DNA of 22,582 nt from positions 1 to 22,582 of IMG/VR virus record IMGVR_UViG_3300048924_000581. One strand, written 5' to 3'. Shown here piece after piece: positions 14,279-21,363 of this stretch; positions within the stretch are counted from its first letter, which is position 1; the number at the start of each line of letters is the position of its first letter. The translations under genes and the position numbers were made by a program. Under the pieces are notes generated by a model. The model was not told the DNA's origin. It did no database searches and saw nothing but the letters and a program-made list of their open reading frames with translations. The DNA comes from a virus.

Positions 14279-15484
14279 ATGAAAAATACTACCCGTTTTA
14301 AGCTGAATGCTTACATGTCGGTGCTGGCAGAAATCAACAAGATTGACCTGTCCGCGCTGAACAGCAAATTCACCATTGAGCCGTCCGTGTCGCAGACGCT
14401 GGAAAGCAAAATTCAGGAATCGTCCGCGTTCCTGCAGGCCATCAACATCATGCCGGTCAGTGAGCAGAGCGGCGAACGGCTGGGGCTGGGGATCGGCACC
14501 ACCATTGCAGGCACCACCGATACCACCCAGAAAGAGCGCGAGCCGACCGATCCGACCTACATTGACGGCGACGGCTATAAATGCACACAGACCAACTTTG
14601 ACACCGCGCTGCCTTATTCAAAGCTGGACATGTGGGCGAAGTTCAGCGATTTCCAGGTGCGCATCCGTGACGCCATCGTGAAGCGTCAGGCGCTGGACCG
14701 CATCATGATCGGCTTCAACGGACTGAAGCGTGAGAAAACCTCCAACCGCGTGCAGAACCCGCTGCTGCAGGACGTGAATATCGGCTGGCTGGAAAAAATC
14801 CGCCAGGAAAAACCGGCGCAGGTGCTGGGTCAGCACATCGGTGACGACGGCAAGGTGGTGTCGGACAAAATCACCGTGGGGAAAAATGGCCTGTTCCGTA
14901 ATCTGGACGCGGTGGTGATGGGCGCGGTGTCGGAAAAAATCGGCGTGCAGTACCAGGACGACACCGAACTGGTGGTGATCTGCGGACGCCAGCTGCTGGC
15001 TGATAAGTATTTCCCGCTGGTCAATCAGAGCCAGCCCAATACTGAAGCGCTGGCCGCTGATCTGATCATCAGTCAGAAGCGCATCGGTGGCCTGCAGGCA
15101 GTCCGTGCGCCGTACTTCCCGGCGAATGCGCTGCTGATCACCCGTCTGGATAACCTGTCCATCTACTGGCAGGAAGAGACGCGCCGCCGCTCCATCATCG
15201 ACAACCCGAAACGTGACCGCATCGAAAACCTTGAGTCGGTCAACGAGGCTTACGTGGTCGAGGACTATGACTGCACCTGCCTGGTGGAAAACATCGAGCT
15301 GCTGGAGCAGGAGCCGGAAAAAGAGCAGGAGCCGGAAAAAACGTCAGGTGAAATGAGCGAAGCGGAAATCGCACGCATCGCCACCGTAGCGGCCAGCGTG
15401 GTCAAGTCCATGAATGATGCAGGCAGTTCAGCCGCCAGCGCGGACACCACGCAGACCGGTGGCGACAGCAAAGGCGGAGCGTAA
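14279..15484 (+). CDS. N: P2 gpN major capsid protein with C-terminal extension
   Basis: A 401-residue major head protein of the P2 N family (HK97 fold). The body carries family signatures such as TRFKLNAYMSVLAEIN, the cleavage-prone N-terminal region, TDTTQKEREPTDP, and KRIGGLQAVRAPYFPANAL, ending near NEAYVVEDYDC. P2 N has about 357 residues. From residue 343 this one adds about 59 residues: two perfect EQEPEK units, a short helix (EAEIARIATVAASVVKSM) and a Ser/Thr/Gly-rich end. The tail may be surface exposed on the capsid, or removed by gpO. It lies 42 bases after O with GAGAAAG upstream. Confidence 0.95.
   Translation: MKNTTRFKLNAYMSVLAEINKIDLSALNSKFTIEPSVSQTLESKIQESSAFLQAINIMPVSEQSGERLGLGIGTTIAGTTDTTQKEREPTDPTYIDGDGYKCTQTNFDTALPYSKLDMWAKFSDFQVRIRDAIVKRQALDRIMIGFNGLKREKTSNRVQNPLLQDVNIGWLEKIRQEKPAQVLGQHIGDDGKVVSDKITVGKNGLFRNLDAVVMGAVSEKIGVQYQDDTELVVICGRQLLADKYFPLVNQSQPNTEALAADLIISQKRIGGLQAVRAPYFPANALLITRLDNLSIYWQEETRRRSIIDNPKRDRIENLESVNEAYVVEDYDCTCLVENIELLEQEPEKEQEPEKTSGEMSEAEIARIATVAASVVKSMNDAGSSAASADTTQTGGDSKGGA
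15305..15340 (+). repeat. Perfect 18-bp tandem duplication in gene N
   Basis: Two identical copies of GAGCAGGAGCCGGAAAAA, at 15305-15322 and 15323-15340, encode EQEPEK twice. The lack of any difference between copies suggests a recent slippage event. It is in frame and lies at the junction between the conserved capsid body and the added C-terminal tail. Confidence 0.9.
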
Positions 15485-15487
15485 CCC

Positions 15488-16132
15488 GTGACTAACCCTT
15501 TCCGCGCGCATACGCGCTTTATTCAGGCACAGGAGGCCGCCCGGTCGGGCGGCAGTGGCCGCAGCACAAAGGGCTATGACCTGATGCTGCTGCAGCTGAA
15601 CGAAGACCGCCGCCGCCTCAAGGGCATTCAGTCCAACGTCCGAAAAGCTGAAATCAAGGTGGAGGTGCTGCCGAAGTACGCCGCCTGGGCTGAGGGCGTG
15701 CTGAGCGCGGACGGCGCACAGCAGGACGACGTGCTGATGTACGTGATGCTCTGGCGCGTTGACGCCGGTGACTATGCCGGTGCGCTCGCGATTGGCCGCC
15801 ACGCGCTGAAACACGGCTGGGCGATGCCGCTGGGAAGCCGCACCACGGCGACGGTGCTGGCCGAAGAAATTGCCGACGCGGCAAAGGCTGCCATCCTGGC
15901 AAAGACGCCTTTTGATCCGGCCCTGCTACTGGAGGCGCTGGAGGTGGTCGACGCTCACGACATGCCCGATCAGTCGCGCGCCCGTCTGCACAAGTCCATC
16001 GGCTGGGTGCTGACGGAAAGCAGCCCGGCGTCTGCGCTGAACCATCTGAAGCGCGCCCTGCAGCTGGACGAGAAATGCGGCGTTAAAAAAGACATTGAGC
16101 AGCTGGAGCGGAAAATCCGTAACGCCAGCTGA
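15488..16132 (+). CDS. M: P2 gpM small terminase subunit
   Basis: A 214-residue small terminase (P2 M 247 residues), the DNA-recognition and cos-binding partner of gpP. Family features are the N terminus NPFRAHTRFIQAQEAA, GYDLMLLQLNEDRRRLKGIQS, the central LKHGWAMPLGSRTTATVLAEE and the helical C terminus. It starts at GTG 15488, three bases after the N stop, with GGAG 9 bases before. A 99-base gap with no gene separates it from L; this gap holds a long-loop inverted repeat (ACGGGGT...ACCCCGT) of unclear meaning. Confidence 0.93.
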   Translation: MTNPFRAHTRFIQAQEAARSGGSGRSTKGYDLMLLQLNEDRRRLKGIQSNVRKAEIKVEVLPKYAAWAEGVLSADGAQQDDVLMYVMLWRVDAGDYAGALAIGRHALKHGWAMPLGSRTTATVLAEEIADAAKAAILAKTPFDPALLLEALEVVDAHDMPDQSRARLHKSIGWVLTESSPASALNHLKRALQLDEKCGVKKDIEQLERKIRNAS

Positions 16133-16231
16133 TAACCGGACGTGCCCACGCGCGGGGCGGCACGGGGTGGCGACAGGCAGCGCCGCATCAAAACCCCGTC
16201 CACCGCCCACCTATTCAGGAGTAACAGAGCA

Positions 16232-16696
16232 ATGGAATTTATCGCGCCACAGAAGGCGACGGCAGCGCCGGACATCATCCCCAATAACTCATTCTGGCCC
16301 GACGTTGATCTGGCGAAGTTCCGCAGCGTCATGCGCGTTGACGGCACCGTGACGCCGGAGCGTCTGCGTCAGGTGGTGCTGACCGCTATGGCGGAAGTTA
16401 ACGCGGAGCTTTATCCGTGGCGTGAGCGGCAGGAGCTGGCCGGTCATAACGGCCTGGCCGACGTTCCGGCGGAGAAGCTGGCCGGTGAGAGCGTGCGTCT
16501 GCATCACTACATGAATGCGGTGTGGTGCTGGACGCGCGCGGTGCTGAACGAGCGCTATCAGGACTTTGACGCCACCGCCTCCGCCGTGAAACGCGGCGAA
16601 GAACTGAATGATGCCAGCGGCGACCTGTGGCGCGATGCGCGCTGGGCCATCAGCCGCGTGCAGGACATGCCGCACTGCACCGTGGAGCTTATCTGA
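16232..16696 (+). CDS. L: P2 gpL head completion protein
   Basis: A 154-residue head-completion (connector) protein of the GPL family (P2 L 169). It closes the filled head and prepares the portal for tail joining; in P2 it is a target of gpO cleavage. Signatures are ATAAPDIIPNNSFWPDVDLA, RVDGTVTPERLRQVVLTA, AVWCWTRAVLNERYQDFD and ARWAISRVQ. The ATG at 16232 follows AGGAG at about 10 bases; the frame further upstream lacks family similarity. The stop overlaps the X start (TGATG). Confidence 0.93.
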   Translation: MEFIAPQKATAAPDIIPNNSFWPDVDLAKFRSVMRVDGTVTPERLRQVVLTAMAEVNAELYPWRERQELAGHNGLADVPAEKLAGESVRLHHYMNAVWCWTRAVLNERYQDFDATASAVKRGEELNDASGDLWRDARWAISRVQDMPHCTVELI

Positions 16697-16899
16697 TGAA
16701 AGTGCGTGCGCAGCAGTATGACACGGTGGACGCACTCTGCTGGCGTCACTACGGACGCACGCAGGGAATGACAGAGCAGGTACTGCAGGCAAATCCGGGG
16801 CTGGCGGAGCACGGCCCCCTCTTACCACACGGGCTGGAGGTGGAGTTGCCGGACGTGACAACGACGGCCACCGTGCAGGCCGTCCAGCTTTGGGACTGA
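16696..16899 (+). CDS. X: P2 gpX tail protein
   Basis: A 67-residue protein of exactly P2 X length. It starts KVRAQQYDTVDALCWRHYG and continues QVLQANPGLAE, PHGLEVELPD, which is a LysM-like peptidoglycan or tail-tube-interacting fold found in tail proteins. It is needed for P2 tail formation. Coupled to L by TGATG and followed by the holin after three bases. Confidence 0.94.
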   Translation: MKVRAQQYDTVDALCWRHYGRTQGMTEQVLQANPGLAEHGPLLPHGLEVELPDVTTTATVQAVQLWD

Positions 16900-16902
16900 A
16901 TC

Positions 16903-17115
16903 ATGTGGGAAAAAATCAGCACCTTTATCACCTGGTGCATGGCGGTAGTGATGGCGTGGCTGGGCGGCATGGACCTGAAGGACGTTTCCACCGTGGCCGG
17001 TGTATTCATCGGCCTGCTGATGGCGCTTATCAGCTGGTACTACAAACACAAAACCTATCAGCTGCTGCTGAGCGGGCGCATCACACGGAGTGATTATGAA
17101 TCTGCAAATCGTTAA
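16903..17115 (+). CDS. Two-helix phage holin
   Basis: A 70-residue membrane protein with two predicted helices, about residues 7-22 (TFITWCMAVVMAWLGG) and 30-46 (VAGVFIGLLMALISWYY), and a basic C terminus (KHKTYQLL, SGRITRSD). This is the class II holin plan, shorter than P2 Y (93 residues, three helices), and resembles HP1-type or pinholin-sized proteins. It would depolarise the inner membrane and release the SAR endolysin. It sits directly before the endolysin and overlaps it by 20 bases. Confidence 0.85.
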   Translation: MWEKISTFITWCMAVVMAWLGGMDLKDVSTVAGVFIGLLMALISWYYKHKTYQLLLSGRITRSDYESANR

Positions 17116-17605
17116 GCGCTGCGCCGTGGGCGTGGTGCTGGCGCTGGCCGCCACGCTGCCCGGTTTTCAGCAGCTGCACACCTCCGTGGAGGGGCTGCGG
17201 CTCATTGCCGATTATGAGGGCTGCCGCCTGCAGCCGTACCAGTGCAGCGCGGGTAAGTGGACCGACGGGATCGGCAACACATCCGGCGTGGTGCCGGGCA
17301 GGTCCATCACGGAACGGCAGGTGGCGGGGAATTTCATCACCAACGTGTTACGCACTGAGGCGGCACTGGCGCGCTGCGTGGCGGTCTCTATGCCGCAGCA
17401 GGTTTATGACGCGCTGGTGTCGCTGGCGTTCAACGTTGGCACCGGCAACGTGTGCGGCTCCACGATGGTGGCGCTGCTGAAAAAGGGCCAGTGGCGCGAG
17501 GCGTGTTACCAGCTGCCGCGCTGGGTATACGTGAAAGGCGTATTCAATCAGGGGCTGGATAACCGGCGCGGGCGTGAACTGGCCTGGTGCCTTAAGGGAG
17601 TCTGA
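17096..17605 (+). CDS. K: SAR endolysin (T4-lysozyme type, P1 Lyz-like)
   Basis: A 169-residue muramidase at the P2 K position. The N-terminal residues 9-22 (CAVGVVLALAATLP) form a weakly hydrophobic signal-arrest-release helix. The catalytic triad follows: E41, C50 and T56, with the 9 and 6 residue spacing of P1 Lyz and P21 R. Cysteines C9, C43 and C50 match the P1 Lyz arrangement, where the active-site cysteine is held in a disulfide until the SAR helix leaves the membrane. The ATG at 17096 is chosen over a GTG six bases earlier because GGAG is correctly spaced. It degrades peptidoglycan after the holin collapses the membrane potential. Confidence 0.92.
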   Translation: MNLQIVKRCAVGVVLALAATLPGFQQLHTSVEGLRLIADYEGCRLQPYQCSAGKWTDGIGNTSGVVPGRSITERQVAGNFITNVLRTEAALARCVAVSMPQQVYDALVSLAFNVGTGNVCGSTMVALLKKGQWREACYQLPRWVYVKGVFNQGLDNRRGRELAWCLKGV

Positions 17606-17609
17606 GCAC

Positions 17610-18035
17610 ATGAAGAACATCATCGTGATGGTTCTTTTTTTTCTGGGGATTGTGTTGTGGCAGTCGTGGAATCTGCACAACGCCTATCAGAAGATTCACG
17701 CACATGAGGCAGTCATAGAAACTCAGGGAAAAAAGCTGAGCCAGAAAAACAGCCAGCTGATTGCCCTGAATACCCTTACGCAGACCAGCAGCCAGGCGCA
17801 GACGCAGCTTTACGCCGCCGCCGAACGCAACGGTCAGCTGCTGCGCGACCGGCAGCGAAAGATTGAGGAACTGAAACGTGAAAATGAAGACCTGCGCCGC
17901 TGGAGTGATACCACTCTGCCTGATCCTGTTGTCCGGCTGCGCCAGCGACCGGCCCTCTCAGGAGGTGAATCTTACCGTGAGTGGCTGTCCGAAAATCACA
18001 CGCTGCCAGCTGGACCCGGCAGCGCCGCGCACTAA
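17610..18035 (+). CDS. lysB: LysB, Rz-type inner membrane spanin
   Basis: A 141-residue protein, the length of P2 LysB. One N-terminal membrane helix (residues 2-16, NIIVMVLFFLGIVLW) is followed by a periplasmic coiled coil (QKIHAHEAVIETQGKKLSQ and ERNGQLLRDRQRKIEELKRE) and a proline-rich end. As the Rz subunit it spans the periplasm with the LysC lipoprotein to fuse the two membranes at lysis. It begins four bases after the endolysin stop; no lysA-like gene intervenes as it does in P2. Confidence 0.92.
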   Translation: MKNIIVMVLFFLGIVLWQSWNLHNAYQKIHAHEAVIETQGKKLSQKNSQLIALNTLTQTSSQAQTQLYAAAERNGQLLRDRQRKIEELKRENEDLRRWSDTTLPDPVVRLRQRPALSGGESYREWLSENHTLPAGPGSAAH

Positions 18036-18168
18036 CGGAGATCTTCTAGCCCTGCTGGACGAAACCGAGGCCGCCTGGGCGGCATGTGCCGGTAAGGTGG
18101 ATACCATCATCAGCTGTCAGGAAAAAGACGATGAACAAGCCGCAGTCCTTACGCAGCGCACTGAATAA
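17884..18168 (+). CDS. lysC: LysC, Rz1-type outer membrane spanin lipoprotein
   Basis: A 94-residue lipoprotein nested in a different frame within the 3' half of lysB and running past it. The signal sequence KTCAAGVIPLCLILLSGC ends in the lipobox LSGC, giving an acylated mature N-terminal Cys. The mature part has proline and cysteine (SGCPKITRC) and a helical end. The ATG at 17884 is preferred; a GTG at 17878 is possible. It extends 38 bases into gene R. Nested Rz/Rz1 genes are the standard layout of spanins. Confidence 0.9.
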   Translation: MKTCAAGVIPLCLILLSGCASDRPSQEVNLTVSGCPKITRCQLDPAAPRTNGDLLALLDETEAAWAACAGKVDTIISCQEKDDEQAAVLTQRTE

Positions 18169-18562
18169 GTCGGTCCCCTACGTTGCCGAAAACCCTGACC
18201 GCCTGCACCTGTTCGTAGACAGCGGCCAGCTGGTCGCCACGTCCGCCGCGTCCCTGTCGTGGGAGTATCGCTACACGCTGAACGTGGTGATCACCGACTT
18301 CACCGGCGACCAGAATCTGCTGATGGCCCCGGTACTTTTATGGCTGCGGGAAAATCAGCCCGACGCGATGCAGAACAGCGAGGCGCGCGAAAAGCTGTTT
18401 TCGTTTGAGGTCGATATTCTGGCAAATGACCGCTGTGACATCAGCATGGACCTGAAGCTGACCGAGCGCGTGATAGCGACGGTTGAGAACGGCAAGGCAC
18501 ATATCGAAGCGGTGCCGGAGCCGGACGCGCCGGAGGAATTCTGGACGGTGAAGCATGGCTGA
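18131..18562 (+). CDS. R: P2 gpR tail completion protein
   Basis: A 143-residue protein (P2 R 155) with family signatures KPQSLRSALNKSVPY, RLHLFVDSGQLVATSAASL, WEYRYTLNVVITDFTGD, and VLLWLRENQPDAM. It is needed to finish the tail end that joins the head. The start ATG at 18131 aligns with the P2 N terminus and lies inside the end of lysC; the 3' end overlaps S by eight bases, so lysis and tail completion genes are on one tightly coupled transcript. Confidence 0.93.
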   Translation: MNKPQSLRSALNKSVPYVAENPDRLHLFVDSGQLVATSAASLSWEYRYTLNVVITDFTGDQNLLMAPVLLWLRENQPDAMQNSEAREKLFSFEVDILANDRCDISMDLKLTERVIATVENGKAHIEAVPEPDAPEEFWTVKHG

Positions 18563-19004
18563 ACTGCATGAAGTGGATGCCTGGCTGGCTGCGCTTCTCT
18601 CACAGCTGGAACCGGCAGCCCGGAAAAAGATGCTGCGCGAGGTGGCACACGACGTGCGCCGCATTCAGCAGGCAAACATCACAGCACAACGTTCCCCGGA
18701 CGGCACCGCATGGGAGCCGCGCCGCGTCAGCGCCCGCAGCAAAAAGGGGCGCATCCGTCGCGGCATGTTCGCGAAGCTGAAAACGTCAAAATATCTGAAG
18801 GTAAAAACAGACGCAGACGCCGCTGAGGTTGCCTTTATTCCGGGAGTGCAAAAGCTGGCCCGCGTTCATCATTACGGCCTGCGCGACCGGGTAAGCCGTC
18901 GTGGCCCGATGGTGAAATATGCTGAACGACCACTGCTTGGTTTTAATGAAGAAACTGAGAATAAATTATACGACATAATGCTTTCTTGGCTTAATCAGGA
19001 TTAG
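18555..19004 (+). CDS. S: P2 gpS tail completion protein
   Basis: A 149-residue tail completion/sheath terminator protein (P2 S 150). Signatures: RKKMLREVAHDVRRIQQANI, QRSPDGTAWEPRR, RRGMFAKLKTSKYLKVK, and YAERPLLGFNEE. The last 25 or so codons become A+T rich, with NKLYDIMLSWLNQD at the end, unlike the G+C-rich body. Its 3' end overlaps by 14 bases the end of the convergent membrane protein gene. The composition shift suggests that this terminal segment arrived with the adjacent cassette. Confidence 0.94.
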   Translation: MAELHEVDAWLAALLSQLEPAARKKMLREVAHDVRRIQQANITAQRSPDGTAWEPRRVSARSKKGRIRRGMFAKLKTSKYLKVKTDADAAEVAFIPGVQKLARVHHYGLRDRVSRRGPMVKYAERPLLGFNEETENKLYDIMLSWLNQD

Positions 19005-19449
19005 CTTTGGCCGGTTCCGCTTGCTTATCTGGTTCCGGCTTTATAAATAGATCGGTAAAGGAAAGGCCGAACCTAAATATTGATGTTGTGACTAAAATTA
19101 CTGCAACCAATGTAGAGACATAAGGGTGTTTGTCGACAAATGGACTTATCAAATCTGGTGCTGCCATCCCATTTTTTTGGTAAAGAACAAAGAAAGTAAT
19201 ACTCATCGTAAAAACAATGCAAGTCTCCATATTCCAAATTGCATTAAATATTTCTTTATAAAATTTATTCTTTCCTGACTTAGTAATTGTATGGCAGATA
19301 TGAACTATGCCTGAAAAAAGAAAAATCCCACCCAAAAAAGCTAGTGGCAAATCAAAATTATTTGGCATGAGTGTCAACGGATAAACAAATAAACAGCCTA
19401 AAACAAAGGTTAGATCTACAAACTTATTTCTTCGTTTTCTTCTGCGCAT
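18991..19449 (-). CDS. Four-helix membrane protein, accessory (moron) gene
   Basis: A 152-residue membrane protein unlike any phage structural protein. It starts with a very basic segment (RRRKRRNK), then four likely helices at about 12-28 (DLTFVLGCLFVYPLTLM), 34-55 (LPLAFLGGIFLFSGIVHICH), 75-91 (ETCIVFTMSITFFVLYQ) and 110-134 (STLVAVILVTTSIFRFGLSF), with a polar proline-rich tail (KPEPDKQAEPAKANPD). By the positive-inside rule both ends face the cytoplasm. The ATG at 19449 has a perfect AAAGGAGG 6 bases before. It is A+T rich, antisense to the late operon, and lies where P2 has orf30, between S and the V promoter. Expression is expected in the lysogen, suggesting superinfection exclusion or host conversion; no family is recognised. 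Confidence 0.85.
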   Translation of the reverse strand: MRRRKRRNKFVDLTFVLGCLFVYPLTLMPNNFDLPLAFLGGIFLFSGIVHICHTITKSGKNKFYKEIFNAIWNMETCIVFTMSITFFVLYQKNGMAAPDLISPFVDKHPYVSTLVAVILVTTSIFRFGLSFTDLFIKPEPDKQAEPAKANPD

Positions 19450-19466
19450 AAATCCTCCTTTAGGAT

Positions 19467-19484
19467 TGTTTGGTGGTTGGTACA
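19467..19484 (+). promoter_or_regulatory. V: Ogr/Delta late activator site upstream of V
   Basis: TGT-TTGGTGGTTGGT-ACA is an exact TGT-N12-ACA dyad, centred at 19475.5. By the P2 rule (activator centre near -55) it places the V-W-J-I-H-G transcript start at about 19530, next to the V start codon. It survives just upstream of the reverse-strand membrane gene, so the cassette sits between S and this promoter without breaking it. Confidence 0.75.
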
Positions 19485-19530
19485 ACATCAGTTTAATGCC
19501 AGAAAAAAGCAACTGCTTCAAGCTTTAGCT

Positions 19531-20109
19531 ATGAATGCACAACTCACCGAAATTATGCGCCTTATCACCAACCTGATCCGCACCGGCACCGTGTCCGAAG
19601 TTGATCCGGTGAACTGGCTGTGCCGGGTGAAAACGGGCGACCTTGAAACCAACTGGATTAACTGGCTCACCCTGCGCGCCGGTAGCACCCGCACATGGTG
19701 GAAACCCTCCGTCGGGGAGCAGGTTGTGCTGCTGAGCCTGGGCGGCAACCTTGAAACCGCCTTTGCGCTGCCCGCCATTTATTCCGAAGCCTTCCCGCCG
19801 CCTGACTACTCGGAAGACGGCACCACCACCGTGTTTAAGGACGGCGGCTGGTTTCAGTACGAGCCGGAAACCGGCCAGCTGCTGATAAAAAACATCAAAA
19901 GCGTGCGCATTGAAGCGGCGGACGGCATTCAGCTGATCACCGATGCGCTGGGGATAGAGGCCAGCCAGACACGGATTAACGGTGACACCACGATGAACGG
20001 CGATGTGACACACGGCGGCGGTTCAATGAGTTCTAACGGCGTAATTGCTGATAAGCACTTACACGACAAAGTTAAGAGTGGCGGCGATCTGTCAGGAGGC
20101 CCGCAATGA
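19531..20109 (+). CDS. V: P2 gpV baseplate spike protein
   Basis: A 192-residue spike of the P2 V family (P2 V 211). The N-terminal OB-like part has LITNLIRTGTVSEVD, NWLTLRAGSTRTWWKPSVGE and NLETAFALPAIY; the C terminus is a trimeric beta-helix tip ending in KHLHDK, whose H-x-H could hold the iron ion seen at the P2 spike tip. It punctures the outer membrane. The ATG at 19531 aligns with the P2 start but has no clear ribosome site. The stop overlaps W by ATGA. Confidence 0.93.
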   Translation: MNAQLTEIMRLITNLIRTGTVSEVDPVNWLCRVKTGDLETNWINWLTLRAGSTRTWWKPSVGEQVVLLSLGGNLETAFALPAIYSEAFPPPDYSEDGTTTVFKDGGWFQYEPETGQLLIKNIKSVRIEAADGIQLITDALGIEASQTRINGDTTMNGDVTHGGGSMSSNGVIADKHLHDKVKSGGDLSGGPQ

Positions 20110-20462
20110 TGTATCTCGGCATGAACCGCGACACCGGCGAAGCCATTACCGACATCGATCACATCCGGCAGAGCATGCACGACATCCTGATCACCCCGGA
20201 AGGCAGTCGCATCGCCCGGCGTGATTACGGCTCGCTGCTGTCGGTGCTGATTGACCAGCCACAGAACGACGTGATCCGCCTGCAGGTAATGGCGGCGGTG
20301 TATGTCGCCATCAGCCGCTGGGAACCTCGCGTGAGGCTGAGCACCGTAAACCTTACCAGCGACTTTGACGGCTCTATGGTGGTTGAGCTGACCGGCCAGC
20401 GCGATGACGGTTCGCCGGTTGCCATGTCTGTACCAACGGGGGTGAACAGTGGCAGTAATTGA
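20106..20462 (+). CDS. W: P2 gpW baseplate protein (gp25-like)
   Basis: A 118-residue baseplate protein of the W/gp25 family (P2 W 115). Signatures: YLGMNRDTGEAITDIDHIRQ, LITPEGSRIARRDYGSLL, IDQPQND and WEPRVRLS. It forms a baseplate wedge part and the sheath docking point. It starts in the V stop (ATGA; a second ATG follows directly) and overlaps J by 14 bases. Confidence 0.95.
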   Translation: MMYLGMNRDTGEAITDIDHIRQSMHDILITPEGSRIARRDYGSLLSVLIDQPQNDVIRLQVMAAVYVAISRWEPRVRLSTVNLTSDFDGSMVVELTGQRDDGSPVAMSVPTGVNSGSN

Positions 20463-21363
20463 CCTTTCTCAGCTGCCCGCACCGCAGATTATTGAGGTGC
20501 CGGACTTTGAATCGCTGCTGGCTGAGCGCAAAGAGGCGCTGATTGCGCTTTATCCGGCGGATGAACAGGCCGCCATGCGCCGCGTGCTGGCGCTGGAGTC
20601 AGAGCCGATTGTGAAAAGTCTGCAGGAAAACACCTACCGCGAAATCCTGTTACGCCAGCGCATCAATGAGGCGGCGCAGGCGGTAATGGTGGCCTACGCA
20701 ATCGGCAGTGATCTGGACCAGCAGGCCGCCCGCAATAACGTGAAGCGCCTGACCATTACGCCTGCGAATCCCGACGCGGTGCCGCCGGTGGATGCGGTGA
20801 TGGAATCGGACGACGCACTGCGCGTGCGCGTGCCGGAGGCGTTTGAGGGGCTGAGCGTGGCCGGACCGACGGGCGCGTATGAGTTTCACGCTAAAAGCGC
20901 CGATGGCCGGGTGCAGGACGTGTCCGCCATCAGCCCGTCACCGGCGACAGTGCTGATCACTGTCCTGAGTCGCGAAGGCGACGGCACGGCGGCAGCGGAT
21001 TTGCTGACTACAGTGGACACAGCACTGAGCGCCGACAGCGTGCGCCCGGTGGCCGACCGTGTGACGGTTCAGGGGGCGACTATTCGCAACTACAGCGTGA
21101 AGGCCAGGCTGCACCTGTTCGACGGCGTGGCCGCCGGTCCCTGCCTTGAGGCGGCAAACGCTAATCTGGCGGCTTACCTTACTGAACAGAAAAAGCTGGG
21201 GCGCAGTGTGCGGCGTGAGTCCTACGGGGCGGTGATGCGTGTGGCCGGTGTGGATTGGGTGGAAATCACCGAACCGGCGGAGGACATCATCATGGACCGC
21301 ACGCAGGCGGGTTACTGCACCGGTACGGACATTTCCGTGGCGGGCGATCAGGGGGTGACATGA
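20449..21363 (+). CDS. J: P2 gpJ baseplate protein
   Basis: A 304-residue Baseplate_J protein (P2 J 302), a wedge component linking the central hub to tail fibres. Features: IDLSQLPAPQIIEVPDFESL, ERKEALIALYPADE, the long central helix RINEAAQAVMVAYAIGSDLD, VPEAFEGLSVAGPTGAYEFH and VAGVDWVEITEPAEDI. It starts at GTG within W and ends in the I start (ATGA). Confidence 0.95.
   Translation: MAVIDLSQLPAPQIIEVPDFESLLAERKEALIALYPADEQAAMRRVLALESEPIVKSLQENTYREILLRQRINEAAQAVMVAYAIGSDLDQQAARNNVKRLTITPANPDAVPPVDAVMESDDALRVRVPEAFEGLSVAGPTGAYEFHAKSADGRVQDVSAISPSPATVLITVLSREGDGTAAADLLTTVDTALSADSVRPVADRVTVQGATIRNYSVKARLHLFDGVAAGPCLEAANANLAAYLTEQKKLGRSVRRESYGAVMRVAGVDWVEITEPAEDIIMDRTQAGYCTGTDISVAGDQGVT

Noticed and set aside
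16289-16861. A 190-codon minus-strand frame over L and X
   Set aside because: Fully antisense to two clear P2 genes, with no ribosome site and a composition typical of a shadow frame.
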